From Colwellia sp. MB02u-6 (lineage in GTDB: Bacteria > Pseudomonadota > Gammaproteobacteria > Enterobacterales > Alteromonadaceae): DNA of 64,000 bases. Shown here piece by piece: positions 29,570 to 39,880 of the stretch. The stretch lies in assembly GCF_014077095.1 (NCBI RefSeq), contig NZ_JACGVG010000035.1:372001-436000 (forward strand), in the 5' to 3' direction. How positions within the stretch are numbered: the stretch's first letter is position 1; each line of letters starts with the position of its first letter. The notes below the pieces were generated by a model that was given only the letters and a program-made list of their open reading frames with translations, did not search any database and was not told where the DNA came from. The position numbers and the translations under genes are program-made.

Positions 29570-31090
29570 ATGCAAGATAAGTGAGAGGCGCTAATGCCAT
29601 GGCGACGCTTCAGCGTCTCATAAGTTGCTCCAGCATTACCCGAATAACTAACAGCCATGTAAAATATGCCTGTACAACATAAGTGCTGCGATGGACCTTC
29701 AGGGCGAGGAACAAGGAGATAATATGTTGCAAAGTAATGGCTTACCAGCTTATGAGTCAATGAACTGTTGACGTATCGCGAAATGCTAGTTTGTATTAAG
29801 TGTAGAAGCCAAATAAAGCTAGAAACACATTTTTCAATGTAGCCTATTTATGCCGTTAAGCTTAAGTAGGCTTTTATAAACAAAGTGGGAAACGAAATAG
29901 TCAATGATCTATCATCGTGATTAATTAGCTCGCCCTAGTATATTTTTCGAAGTTAACTATAGTTGGAAACTGGCAACAATATTTCAGTAATATATTTCAT
30001 AAAATATATAGCCGTTTACCGGCATTTAGACGAGCTTCGCTATCACACAACAGACCCTTTTCTAGTCGTAAAATCGACTTGAGCATAGAACGTTTTAATA
30101 TAAAAGCTGACGTTAGTTCTTGTTTATCGACCGGCAACTAATCTGACACAACGGTCATCAGTCTAATGGTTTTAACGATCACTAATACCACAACGCCAAC
30201 TTCATTTAGACCTGAACTTATCTTAATAAATAGGTCTGCTTTGCCACTTGAACTCCAGCACCCAAGCGGTTATTCAGGTGATTTTATAGGCATGACTGCA
30301 AAGTGCCATTATCTATTGGTTCAACACTATGACTTTTAAACGCTAATAGCTAAGATCAATTTTATCGTGTGTAACGAAACTTTTAACACAAAGTGGACTA
30401 AAACTTTGACTTAAAAATCATCCCAATAATCGTTCACAAAAACACTAAAGAAGACAGTAACAATATTCCTTTTTTCAGTCTAAATTTAAATTATTTTATT
30501 GGTGAAGGTATCCGAAAAGGAGATGAACGTAATTACTGAGGAGGTGCGGTGACTTGTTCTCCCTACTTTTTACACAAGCGTTATAAAAACAGCTCAACAT
30601 GAAACTTTTTTATCACGAAGTTCTTAACGTATGACCCCGGAGGCTTTGATTACTAATTTGCAATAAGGATCTCTCACTGAAAATAATATTATTAGTCGAC
30701 TGTTTATTAAAACACTTATAATCTAAACGAATATTGATAATGCCCGCTTTGTCGGAGCAATCGCCGTTAGATCAATATGAGCTAAGGTTAGCTATCGTAT
30801 CAAAGCGCTCATTAGACAGTATGATTTTAACTGACGAATTAAGACGGCTTTGTGGCATGAGTGATCCTTAGGTGATTACCTTAACCAAGATGATGATGTT
30901 CCGCTGCCAAGGTTCTTTTGGTGGCAATAATGACGGTTAGCTCCATCTCACTGTGGGGGCACACACAAGTCGCTTTATAAAGTATTGCTCATTTAACCCT
31001 AAATAAGTTGCCATATTTACTGAGCCACTACATTAACCTTTTGCGGCAAGTCGTCCAGGATCATATCGGATACTTCTAATCGGTACGCTC
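29570..31090. other. 1.5-kb region without an intact gene
   Basis: No intact gene. On the minus strand about 29990-30300 reads GKADLFIKISSGLNEVGVVV ... PVDKQELTSAFILKRSMLKS with one stop between, which looks like protein but matches nothing I know. On the plus strand a 43-residue frame at 30740-30871 (MPALSEQSPLDQYELRLAIV...) continues past a TAG. Both look like fossils. A GTACAAC...GCTGCGATGG stretch near 29670 resembles the repeats at 9344-9429. Confidence 0.35.
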
Positions 31091-32176
31091 TTAGTAAATC
31101 ATGATGGAGCCATGGCCTTGAGATTCAGCAAAATATAATCGTGTCCGAACGATATACTCGCGGCCTTTATGTAAGCGAACCCTGATCTTTGCGTTATAGT
31201 CGTAGCCGCTATCATCATCCCCTTCCATGTATTCCTGTACCCCATCTCTTATTTCGAATAGCACCATGACGGTATCCATTTGCCCAAATGTCTGGAGGGT
31301 ATGCTTTCTGCTAATTGTTGGCTTAATAATGAAATCTACTTGTTCTCCAGCAACAATGGTGAAGCGTTGAGATTCAAAGGCACGAAGTTCAGGGAATTGC
31401 TTTTCTTGTGGTGGGTATAACAACCGAATAGTTTTTATATCAAGGTCTGAAAGGCCACTTTCTGGAATAAGAGCCTTATCTTTATATTCGGTGGGTTCTT
31501 TGATAAGACCAGCGGCAAATTGATAATGCATGATGGAATTTTTATCCCAATCCGAACCATCAACTGTATTGGCTGGTATTTTACGGATGATATTCCAGTG
31601 AGTTTGCTCTCTTGACCAATTATTTGGCGGCGCGCTAAGGCTGGCATAGACTTTTTCTTCATCCCAAACAATCCCCGCGCGAGGGTTCTGATGTTCGTGA
31701 GGGAAACCGAGTACATGACCTAGTTCATGTAAGGCGGTATCTCTGCCATAGGTGGTAGTTAAATCCCAGCCAAAATTAACGGTGCGCTTACTAGGGTCAT
31801 CCGCATATTTAATACAGTCTCTGCCAACATATGACCATGATCCGTCAGATTGATCGAAACCTATTTTTATCGTGGCATTATCCGCGGAGTTTACTTCTCG
31901 GAAATTTAAACCCATGCCGAGTTTTTTCCATGTATCAAAAGCTTCTTTTACAGCCTGTTCCTGAGTACTACCGCCGCGCCACTGCGCAGGCTCTTTGAAG
32001 AAGAAGTAAGTTAATTCTGTTCCATTTACCCACATATTAGACATCAGGGATATCAGTCGGGCTCGATTACCATCGGTTATATGGCTAAGATCGCGGTCTT
32101 GAACTTCTGGAAGTGAACAGTTCAGAGCTTTATGCTCATCACTACAGTCATGCTTTACTTTAGATGTGGTATCCAT
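31091..32176 (-). CDS. Astacin-like zinc metalloprotease (M12A type)
   Basis: 361 residues. The zinc motif HELGHVLGFPHEHQNP (His150, Glu151, His154, His160) and the Met-turn NSIMHY (Met216) define an astacin/metzincin protease. Residues ~40-220 form the catalytic domain (TYFFFKEPAQWRGGSTQEQA; KIGFDQSDGSWSYVGRD). The C-terminal ~110 residues form a beta-rich domain with a DDSGYDYNAKIRVRLHKGREY segment, perhaps a PPC-like domain. No classical signal peptide is visible, so export would need another route. Strong Shine-Dalgarno AAAGGGAG. It lies 100 bp downstream of a small membrane-protein gene in the same direction. Confidence 0.85.
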   Translation of the reverse strand: MDTTSKVKHDCSDEHKALNCSLPEVQDRDLSHITDGNRARLISLMSNMWVNGTELTYFFFKEPAQWRGGSTQEQAVKEAFDTWKKLGMGLNFREVNSADNATIKIGFDQSDGSWSYVGRDCIKYADDPSKRTVNFGWDLTTTYGRDTALHELGHVLGFPHEHQNPRAGIVWDEEKVYASLSAPPNNWSREQTHWNIIRKIPANTVDGSDWDKNSIMHYQFAAGLIKEPTEYKDKALIPESGLSDLDIKTIRLLYPPQEKQFPELRAFESQRFTIVAGEQVDFIIKPTISRKHTLQTFGQMDTVMVLFEIRDGVQEYMEGDDDSGYDYNAKIRVRLHKGREYIVRTRLYFAESQGHGSIMIY

Positions 32177-32277
32177 TTTAAAACTCCCTTTACTGTTAAT
32201 TAGTCCACAGACTACAAACTTCCCGAGGAGATTTTTTCAGGCACTAACTACTTTGGTTGTGCTTATGTTAGTTGTTG

Positions 32278-32589
32278 TCATACATCCACCCTTAACTTAC
32301 CCTCGTAAATATCAGCTTTAATTTGCAGCCGATTAAGGATATTCGACAGGAAAAACTCATCTTCGGGCGTGAAATTTGGCAAGCGATTATTCTTGGCAAG
32401 ATATTCAATGAATAATTTCCATTGTTCAGGCTCTTTGCAGGCGGGCGCTAGGATAGAAATCAGCGCCGCAGTTTTTTGACTTTCGCTAAGATCATTAGAT
32501 TTAGCACTACTCTTCATGCTCTTAACCGCAAAGAAAATAGAAATAATCAAGCTTGTTAATGAAATAATAATGGCAACCCAACCTTCCAT
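32278..32589 (-). CDS. Small single-pass membrane protein
   Basis: 103 residues: an N-terminal membrane helix (WVAIIISLTSLIISIFFAV) and a cytoplasmic helical tail (ISILAPACKEPEQWKLFIEYLAKNNRLPNFTPEDEFFLSNIL). Good ribosome site (AAGGACAAAATC). Family not recognised. It precedes the astacin-like gene on the same strand, so the two may form an operon. Confidence 0.6.
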   Translation of the reverse strand: MEGWVAIIISLTSLIISIFFAVKSMKSSAKSNDLSESQKTAALISILAPACKEPEQWKLFIEYLAKNNRLPNFTPEDEFFLSNILNRLQIKADIYEGKLRVDV

Positions 32590-33183
32590 GATTTTGTCCT
32601 TAACTGTTATCAGATAATAGTGTGTTATTAGTGCCTAGGCTCAAACAAGGCTAATAGTTAAATATTATAGACTATTTTTTAAGCAGTGGAGTTAGTGAGT
32701 TAAATCTATTGCTCAATATTTATCTAGTAGGAAAAGGTAAATAAATCACAAGAATTTAACTGCGATCAACTTAGTAACAAGTATTTTTGTAGAAGATTAG
32801 TCAGTAGTAGACCTTACAATATTTAATAATATAGCTTTATCAAAACGCTCAATTTGGTGGCATCGCTAGTGTTCTCAGATGGGTTCGAATAGGCAGCTTT
32901 AAGCCATGAAGCAGACGTTAGAATTAACGAGTGGCTAGAGGCCACTATAAAACACAGAAAGTAATGATTAACTCTAATACAGCTAATCATTAAATACATT
33001 AAATCTAAGGTTTAATTTTAGCGTTCAGTTGACCTAAAGAGCGACCAATAGCTGGCTTGTACTTAGCGCATAGCATGGTCAGCTGCCAATGTTAGTTGAT
33101 TTTTCTTATTTAGTGTTTTCATCTTCATGTAGAGGTTTCCCACTTTCTTCGACTACTACATTAAGGCTAAAGTTAGAGAAAAA
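32590..33183. other. Intergenic region with no recognised gene
   Basis: AT-rich spacer between two leftward transcription units. I see short degenerate frames only. Confidence 0.35.
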
Positions 33184-34020
33184 TCACACTGAACTACTAT
33201 TGGCATATTTTTTTATAATAGGTAATTGTTTTATAATTGATTGACTAACAAGTGAGGGAAATAATTGGTTGATGCGAACAAAAAGCTTTTCTGGCCAACC
33301 TATGTAGCGCTCTTCACTTGATTGCATGATCAAGGTGAGTAATGCTTTAGCCACAGTTTCGGCTGAATCGACAGCGCTATTTAGTTCAGCATTTAATTTC
33401 TCTACCTCACTACTATTTAAACTCGTTTGAGTGGCGCGTGGTGCAAGATATTTAACTCGGATATTACTATCAGCTAGTTCTCTTGATAAGGTTTGGCTAA
33501 AGCCTCTTAAAGCAAATTTACTGGCACAATAAGCCGTATAGCCAGGAAAACCTATGCTGCCATAAGTAGAGCCAATATTGATTATTTGTGCTTTTTTACA
33601 CTGTTTAAGTAAGGGTAATAACCCTTGGGTTAATTGCATGGGGGCGATAGTGTTAGTGGTAATAATATCACTTATGTCACTTTCGCTAGCTTGTTCAAAT
33701 AACTTAAATTGACTTACCCCAGCATTGTTGATCAATACATTAACTTCAAATGGCAATAAAGCTAATTGTGCAATTAAGTGAGCACGTTGTGCTGGCTGTA
33801 AAATGTCTACTACAAAGGTAACCACTGAGTTTTTGACCTCTGGATTGGCAGCCAATAATTCGGCTTTTAATTGCGCTAGTTTCGCTTGATTGCGACCGAC
33901 TAACACCAAATTAGCGCCAGAGCTAAACAATAGTCGGCTAAACGCTTGCCCAATGCCTCCGGTTGCGCCAGTAAGTAAAATATTATTATTGGTCATGGTG
34001 TTGCTGAATTTATTGGTCAT
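33184..34020 (-). CDS. Short-chain dehydrogenase/reductase
   Basis: 278 residues, classical SDR: cofactor motif TGATGGIGQAF near residues 18-28, NNAG (VLINNAGVSQF), and the catalytic Ser-Tyr-Lys with YTAYCASKFAL. I chose the start at 34020 because AGAGG lies about 10 nt upstream; a second ATG at 33996 is possible. The substrate is unknown. It is the last of three leftward genes (AMP ligase, TauD-like, SDR), probably one biosynthetic operon acting on an acyl or amino-acid-derived substrate. Confidence 0.85.
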   Translation of the reverse strand: MTNKFSNTMTNNNILLTGATGGIGQAFSRLLFSSGANLVLVGRNQAKLAQLKAELLAANPEVKNSVVTFVVDILQPAQRAHLIAQLALLPFEVNVLINNAGVSQFKLFEQASESDISDIITTNTIAPMQLTQGLLPLLKQCKKAQIINIGSTYGSIGFPGYTAYCASKFALRGFSQTLSRELADSNIRVKYLAPRATQTSLNSSEVEKLNAELNSAVDSAETVAKALLTLIMQSSEERYIGWPEKLFVRINQLFPSLVSQSIIKQLPIIKKYANSSSV

Positions 34021-34096
34021 TTGCAGAGCCTCTGGTCATGCGGTTTATAACATGAGCTAAAAATATTATTTAACGTGTTTTGTAAAAAATTAAGGC

Positions 34097-35002
34097 TTAG
34101 TAACCCATGCCAATAAAAAGTGCTCTGTCGCTTAAGTTGCCAGTAATAGCTCTGCGACCATGCAATACGCGTTTATTGTTAATAAGAACTATATCGCCAT
34201 CTTGCCACTGAATTTCTTGAGTATATTTTTCAGCAAGCTCAGCGGTTTTTTTCATTAACTCTTCACTCACTGGCTGACCATTAGCAAAGCTATAATTGGG
34301 TTTTTCATAATTAAAAGACGGCCCTAACAGTGCGTTGGCAAAGGCGAATTGCTCAGTTTGGCTTTTTATTTTGAACACTGCTTTGCCCACTTCTTGGTTA
34401 GCAAGGCGCTTAATGGGTAAACAAGGCTGAATATCTAATGCGTAATCTAAACTATCATCAGGGTTTATTTTCCCGCTTTGATGTTGATTAATTGCGATAA
34501 AATCAGCTAAATGTTTTTCAGTCACCTCAGCCAGACAGTTAACTTTTGGGTGTTGATTAACCACATACTGGCGCCAAAGGTGGGAAGGTAAACGTCGTGA
34601 AACAGTTACCGTTTGCTGCCATGCTTGTTGTAACTGTGCCGACATATTTTGAAAAAGTTCAGCGCCGTCGCACAAGGTCGTTTGAGAACCCTGTTTAGCG
34701 CTTTTTTCACTATAAAAAGCTACCAAGTTAGGTGGGAAAGGCGTATTACCATTTTCTATATGTAAACCTACAGCAGCTATACCCGCATTAACTTTTTGGC
34801 TAGATTTATCAGCAAATTCACGTGCGGGATCAAAGGTTAGCTCATGACAAAACTGTTTTAATAATTCACTAAATTTTGGCAAGCTAGCATCAAACCCACG
34901 CAGTAATACCCAGCCGTTATCATTTAACTTTTGTTTAGCTTGGTTAACCACTTCAAGTTCATTTAGCGCTGTGTTGGTGGTAGCCGAAATAATATTTTTC
35001 AT
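34097..35002 (-). CDS. TauD/TfdA-family Fe(II)/2-oxoglutarate oxygenase
   Basis: 301 residues. The iron triad is seen as His81-x-Glu83 (GLHIENGNTPFPPNL) and a distal His in KRVLHGRRAITG, with the 2-oxoglutarate-binding Arg just after. Use of Glu in place of Asp in HxD is typical of the SyrP/clavaminate-synthase-like branch, which hydroxylates amino acids or related natural-product intermediates. It lies between the AMP ligase (30 bp) and the SDR (76 bp). The start follows TAGGACATCAGT. Confidence 0.85.
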   Translation of the reverse strand: MKNIISATTNTALNELEVVNQAKQKLNDNGWVLLRGFDASLPKFSELLKQFCHELTFDPAREFADKSSQKVNAGIAAVGLHIENGNTPFPPNLVAFYSEKSAKQGSQTTLCDGAELFQNMSAQLQQAWQQTVTVSRRLPSHLWRQYVVNQHPKVNCLAEVTEKHLADFIAINQHQSGKINPDDSLDYALDIQPCLPIKRLANQEVGKAVFKIKSQTEQFAFANALLGPSFNYEKPNYSFANGQPVSEELMKKTAELAEKYTQEIQWQDGDIVLINNKRVLHGRRAITGNLSDRALFIGMGY

Positions 35003-35032
35003 ACTGATGTCCTAATAATAAATACGGTTAAA

Positions 35033-36562
35033 TCATGAATAAAGTGCAGCAAGTTTGTCTTCATAGACCAATGCAATATTTTCTCTTTTTATACGTCCGT
35101 TACTGGTAAGCGTATTGGACTGAGTACTAAAAGGGACATCAGCTAGCAACCAATGATGAATTTTCGCATAATCGGGTAAGCTTTTATTACACTCATCAAT
35201 AGCGTTTTGTATCGCGAGCATATTTTTATTACTGGCAACCACTACCGCTGACAAAGTAGGACGCGCTTCGCCAAAAACCGCTACTTGCGCAATAGTCGAC
35301 GACGAGGTTAAGCTAGCCTCCACCCATTCAGGAGCAATGTTACGACCAAAACTACTGACAATAGTGTTCTTTTTTCTACCTGACACATAGATGAAACCAT
35401 CAGCATCGATATAGCCTAAATCACCGGTATGAATTTGTTCAGGTACTGGCTTTAATTCACCTAAATACCCTAGCATTGCCTGACCATCAATAATGATCTC
35501 GCCATCGGCAGCAATACTGACCTGTACATGAGGTAGTGCTTTACCAACACTACCTATTTTATTTTGTTGGAGTAAATTAAGGCTGACCACCGAACAACAC
35601 TCTGATAAACCATAGCCTTCATAAACAGGTAGCCCAAGAGCTATGGCTTGTTGCAAAATAATTGGCGATGTTTTTCCTCCACCAAGCGCGATAAACTGTA
35701 AGCTGGCGCATTGAGCTAAAACTTCTGTATTTGCTGCATGCACTAAGTATTTTAATATTTGTGGTAATAAAATAACGCTGCCAACCTGATGCAAAGCAAT
35801 TTTGTTGACTAATTTTTCTATATCGAATTCAACATTAGAGACAAAACCTAGCGTGGCTAATGGCGCTGTTATTACCGCGCCACCTCGAAGTAGGCACATA
35901 TATACCCCAGCAATATTCTCTAATAATGTCGCTAACGGCATAACGCATAAATGATCTGATACGGGCAGTTGAACCATTGAGGCTTCAATGCCTTCACACA
36001 CAGCCGCAATGTTCGCACTGGATAAACAAACCCCTTTAGGCGCTCCGGTAGAGCCTGAGGTATAAGTAATTTTAGTCACGGCATTGATATCGTTAATCGC
36101 CTGAGTTTCACCATCAAAGCGGTAATCGCCCGATAGAGGCAATAGCAGGGTGTCAGTAAGTGGTAAAAGCTTAGCTGCGGCGTTATTCGCAGCAGTAAAA
36201 CCTAAGTGCTCGTTAGTGCTAAGTGCCAGTGTTAAAGCTTGCTTGGTTATAATGGCGTCTAGTTGTGCACTTTTCGCTAAATGTCCAACTTGGGCTGGCG
36301 TAAAAAATAGTGGAATGGGCACCAAGGTAATGCCTAAGCTAGCGGCAGCCAAATCACAGATAATCCACTCTGAGCAGTTATCCATATACAGCCCAAGGCA
36401 CTGCACTTTTGCTTGGGTAAAAGCCGCGGCTACACTCGCTATTTTTTGCCATAATTGCTGATTAGAAATGAGGTCTTGATGATCACCCACATCGGTAACT
36501 AAAGCCGTTTGATGAGGAAAAAAATCAGCGCGCGAGCGTAATACTTGAAACAGCTTTTGCAT
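35033..36562 (-). CDS. AMP-dependent acyl-CoA synthetase/ligase
   Basis: 509 residues of the ANL superfamily. The P-loop-like TYTSGSTGAPKGV, the A5 motif YEGYGLSECCSVV, and the A7/A8 region HTGDLGYIDADGFIYVSGRKKN are intact; the C-terminal Lys region (TSNGRIKRENI) also fits. It activates a carboxylic acid as acyl-AMP; fatty-acid-like substrates are suggested by similarity to long-chain ligases, but this is inference. First gene of the operon with TauD-like and SDR genes; ribosome site AAGGAAGTATT. Confidence 0.88.
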   Translation of the reverse strand: MQKLFQVLRSRADFFPHQTALVTDVGDHQDLISNQQLWQKIASVAAAFTQAKVQCLGLYMDNCSEWIICDLAAASLGITLVPIPLFFTPAQVGHLAKSAQLDAIITKQALTLALSTNEHLGFTAANNAAAKLLPLTDTLLLPLSGDYRFDGETQAINDINAVTKITYTSGSTGAPKGVCLSSANIAAVCEGIEASMVQLPVSDHLCVMPLATLLENIAGVYMCLLRGGAVITAPLATLGFVSNVEFDIEKLVNKIALHQVGSVILLPQILKYLVHAANTEVLAQCASLQFIALGGGKTSPIILQQAIALGLPVYEGYGLSECCSVVSLNLLQQNKIGSVGKALPHVQVSIAADGEIIIDGQAMLGYLGELKPVPEQIHTGDLGYIDADGFIYVSGRKKNTIVSSFGRNIAPEWVEASLTSSSTIAQVAVFGEARPTLSAVVVASNKNMLAIQNAIDECNKSLPDYAKIHHWLLADVPFSTQSNTLTSNGRIKRENIALVYEDKLAALYS

Positions 36563-37033
36563 AATACTTCCTTTTTAATGAATCCATTAGGATTTGATTA
36601 AAGCAAGTATCTATAACAAACCTTAACGCAGTCTTAAGCGTGAGATAAATTTCTCAACATAAAGAGTAAAATTATACTTTGGGTTTTATGCGCTTTATGT
36701 ATTGCTAGCTATTGGCTTCGCAGGTAAGTCCAACAAGTCCAACAAGTGCAAAAGGGGCTGTTAATTATCTAGTTCTGTGACGGGCGTTTGCTGGCTAAGC
36801 GCGTTATTCAGTTAACTCCTATGCAGCAGTAATATTGATTCTATCCTATGCATAATGGTAAATATTTAACGTTTTAATACTAGGTTGTCCAGTGCTAATA
36901 TTTGCCTTATATCAGGTCTATTTAAAGGTAATAATTAAATAGTTAATTAACTAAAGCATTGATTTAAAGTGTTTTTTTAGGTTAGGTTAGGTTAGGTTAG
37001 GTTGGTGTTGTTTGCTCTAGGCTAAGCGTGTGT
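36563..37033. other. Intergenic region with TTAGG microsatellite
   Basis: Between the AMP-ligase start and the end of the pilus usher gene. Contains five perfect TTAGG units at 36977-37001 and AACAAGTCC duplicated near 36730-36745. No gene was seen. Confidence 0.5.
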
Positions 37034-39727
37034 CTATTTTTTAGCTTTAATTGCTGTGACCTTAAAATCAATTCCTTCATAGAAATCTCCGGTATCTCCA
37101 GGCAGCACGTTAATGCTCAGAACATCTTTAGCAAGCGTAATTTCTTCACTGCCTAAGTAATTTATTGTTAGGTTATATTTTCCTGGCTTTAAGTCCTGTA
37201 AAACAAAAAAACCGTCATACTCAGGGCTTACGCTACTATAGTAATTACCATTTTTTTCCACAACTATCTCAACATAACTAAAAAATTTTTTACTTATGCT
37301 AGCGGCTATTTCTGGTAAATAAATAGATCCCATAACCAAGGATAAGGGGACAAGTCCGACAGATAGTTTTTTACCAGATGCGGGGATCAGCTCGATAACT
37401 TCAGCACTATCCGCTCTTAGTGTTGGATCAACCATAATACCAGAATAATCATAATGCAGCTTGTTACTGCGATAGGGTGATATGTTGCTGAGATAAAAAC
37501 TGCCCGCGTGGTCGGTTTTTACTTTATTTTTACCTATGGCAACACCGACACCCACAACCGGCTCTTCATCGATATCTTTTTCCCCATTGGCATTTTTATC
37601 AACAAAAATGCTGCCTTCGAGATAACCATTATCTGGATATTTGGCGTGATTGGTTAGAAAGGGTTTTTTCATATTGATCACGGTTTCATAACTCGCTCTG
37701 ACCTTGTGCGGCTGAGCTCTGTTACTATCATAACCCGTGTCTATCTTGAAAAAATCGTTAAATTTATATTCAAAAGTTATGCCGAGGGTAAAATGATCAC
37801 TTTTGTTATAATTTACCTCAACACTATAGGCAAAGTTTGTCTGCTGATTTAGTCTTTTCCTTAGCCTAGCGATATATTGCCATTTAGCCTCACGGCGCTG
37901 GTTATAGTTAGCATCAACATTATAGGTAAAATCTCCTTCATTATAATCAAATCCTATTTTGACTGTGTGGTTATGTTGTTGCTCGCTCTGTTTTTGTACC
38001 GTTTTGCCCAGATCTGCTTTAATGCGCAGTGCTTTGTTAACATCATAACTTACGCCGGTGTTATATATACTTTCGCTACGGTCTTGATATGTTTTATTTG
38101 AAAACCTAAAAAAATAATCACTTCGGCCATAATTGCCACTAATCTCGACTTGTTGATAACGGTCTTTGTTTTCATCTTGCGCCAATAGGTGACTAAAACG
38201 CTCATAGCTATAGAATAATTTATGGGAAAAAATTTCACTGCTCAATTCGCCAATATAGCCCTGACTTGGGTCTGCAAGTGAGTCATAATAAGACAGGTTA
38301 GCCACTAAGGGGACAAATAAAGTTGAAAAACGGTATGCTAGTTTATGCTTAGCATATTGATAGAGCGTGTCTTCATTGCGGGTATTATAATAGTCAAAGT
38401 AATAACTGAGGTTATTGCTTACACCGTAGGCAATCCCATAGGTTCGATCATCCCAAGCCTTATTTTCTGCTTGTGGATTTTGCCCATAGAAAAAGTTGTA
38501 GTCCCACTCTCCCGCGCTTAAAAAGTCATTACCCTGCATTATATTGACAATTTCTTCTGTTAGTAAGACACCATTTCGGTCGAATATCTTTATTGTAAAG
38601 GCATCGTTTTTACTTCTCATTTCTAGGGTAAATTCATACTCGACTCCCTCGATACGCTGATAGTCAGCGACCTTACCATTTTGATAAATTTCAACCATGG
38701 CGTTGGTGGCTGCTCTTCCTCTAATGGTGACGTTTTGTCCGGAACGCGTCACGGTATAATCGTTGTCACTAATGGATAAGCCACGAATGTTGCTATTGTA
38801 GCCCAGCAGGTTATTGCCACGGATATAATTGTCTCCAATAATGAGCGTTTTATCCTGTAAAATATAAGGATATTTTAGGCTAATATTAGCGAGATTTTTA
38901 TTGGGATAAAGGCTATGCCTGATATTAAAATCACCATAAAGCAGCTGTGCACTATACTCAAGGTCAACATTTCCCTTGTTTTGCTCTGCCCCATTTTTGA
39001 AGTAGCTACTTATATCATTAATGTCATAGCGCAGCTTAAGCATACCAAAATCGATGAGCTTTCTGTCCTCTTGCATAAAGAAGTCTTTTTCTGGTGTGGC
39101 AGACTGACTGTTTTTCTCTTCTTCTATACCTCGCTTTCTTCTTTGTGCCGCAATCCGGTAGTCTAGGGGTAGGCTAAAATCGGGTGATATTACTAAAGTG
39201 TAACTTTTTGCCCGCCACTGAACCGCCTTAATAGGCAGCAGCTCACTGATCCCCTGAGGGTCCAAATAGATCTGGCCATCTATGATGATGGTGTTTAGAT
39301 TAGTAAGCTTTTTTGTTATATACCTTGCTTTGCTATCTGGAAAGAGACTAGCTGCCATAAAGAGTTTTATGTTTTCACCTTCAATGGACAATTTGCTATA
39401 TTCGCGCAATTCACTAAAGGCTATAAAATCCTTGATTGCAATATAAATGCCGCCATCATAATCACTTTTGACCTCGTAGAACTCTTGCTTTAGGTAGCGA
39501 CCAACTTTGAGGGTGATCATATCGTCAAAATACTCATCCTGTGTATTGGCGAAAGTGGGATGAATAAAAAGCAAGCTGTATAGCATGAGGAAAACTGGAC
39601 TGATTAAGCCTGTGGGCACTTTTTGAATCGCCGAAAAAAACATGACTAGGCTATCAGGCAATTTAAGCAACATTTTTAGGCCGCTAAAAGGTATGTAAGC
39701 TGCAAAAGCGCAGGTGTTAAAAGGCAT
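37034..39727 (-). CDS. Non-classical fimbrial usher (outer-membrane pore)
   Basis: 897 residues. After a long N-terminal leader with a hydrophobic stretch (SPVFLMLYSLLFIHPTFA, cut near residue 60), a soluble N-terminal domain contains ISELLPIKAVQW. The middle has the usher-type plug/barrel pattern (YTVTRSGQNVTIRGRAATNA ... GKVADYQRIEGVEYEFTLEM; GVLLTEEIVNIMQGNDFLSA; many alternating beta strands). The C-terminus holds two carboxypeptidase-regulatory-like Ig domains, the first with a calcium-loop-like DKNANGEKDIDEEP. It differs from FimD/PapC and resembles the alternative CS1/TcfC-like ushers. Last gene of the pilus operon. The exact start is uncertain: several ATGs precede the signal and none has a clear ribosome site. 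Confidence 0.75.
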   Translation of the reverse strand: MPFNTCAFAAYIPFSGLKMLLKLPDSLVMFFSAIQKVPTGLISPVFLMLYSLLFIHPTFANTQDEYFDDMITLKVGRYLKQEFYEVKSDYDGGIYIAIKDFIAFSELREYSKLSIEGENIKLFMAASLFPDSKARYITKKLTNLNTIIIDGQIYLDPQGISELLPIKAVQWRAKSYTLVISPDFSLPLDYRIAAQRRKRGIEEEKNSQSATPEKDFFMQEDRKLIDFGMLKLRYDINDISSYFKNGAEQNKGNVDLEYSAQLLYGDFNIRHSLYPNKNLANISLKYPYILQDKTLIIGDNYIRGNNLLGYNSNIRGLSISDNDYTVTRSGQNVTIRGRAATNAMVEIYQNGKVADYQRIEGVEYEFTLEMRSKNDAFTIKIFDRNGVLLTEEIVNIMQGNDFLSAGEWDYNFFYGQNPQAENKAWDDRTYGIAYGVSNNLSYYFDYYNTRNEDTLYQYAKHKLAYRFSTLFVPLVANLSYYDSLADPSQGYIGELSSEIFSHKLFYSYERFSHLLAQDENKDRYQQVEISGNYGRSDYFFRFSNKTYQDRSESIYNTGVSYDVNKALRIKADLGKTVQKQSEQQHNHTVKIGFDYNEGDFTYNVDANYNQRREAKWQYIARLRKRLNQQTNFAYSVEVNYNKSDHFTLGITFEYKFNDFFKIDTGYDSNRAQPHKVRASYETVINMKKPFLTNHAKYPDNGYLEGSIFVDKNANGEKDIDEEPVVGVGVAIGKNKVKTDHAGSFYLSNISPYRSNKLHYDYSGIMVDPTLRADSAEVIELIPASGKKLSVGLVPLSLVMGSIYLPEIAASISKKFFSYVEIVVEKNGNYYSSVSPEYDGFFVLQDLKPGKYNLTINYLGSEEITLAKDVLSINVLPGDTGDFYEGIDFKVTAIKAKK

Positions 39728-39880
39728 AAAATGTAGTAATTAAAAGCGCTAGCGTCGTAGAGTGACTTTTGCAAGGAAGATCGCTTATAGGTTATTAAAA
39801 AAAATGCTTTGATTTAAACAACGGTTACTTGGAGTCTCGCTAGGCTAATATATTCAGTGCTTTTAGTGAATTTAAAAGAC

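Noticed and set aside
29449-29760. 103-residue minus-strand frame overlapping the TPR gene's 3' end
   Set aside because: Overlaps a supported gene and its terminator, no ribosome site and no recognisable domain.
36977-37001. TTAGG repeats as a telomere-like end
   Set aside because: Only five units inside a bacterial intergenic region; simple microsatellite.
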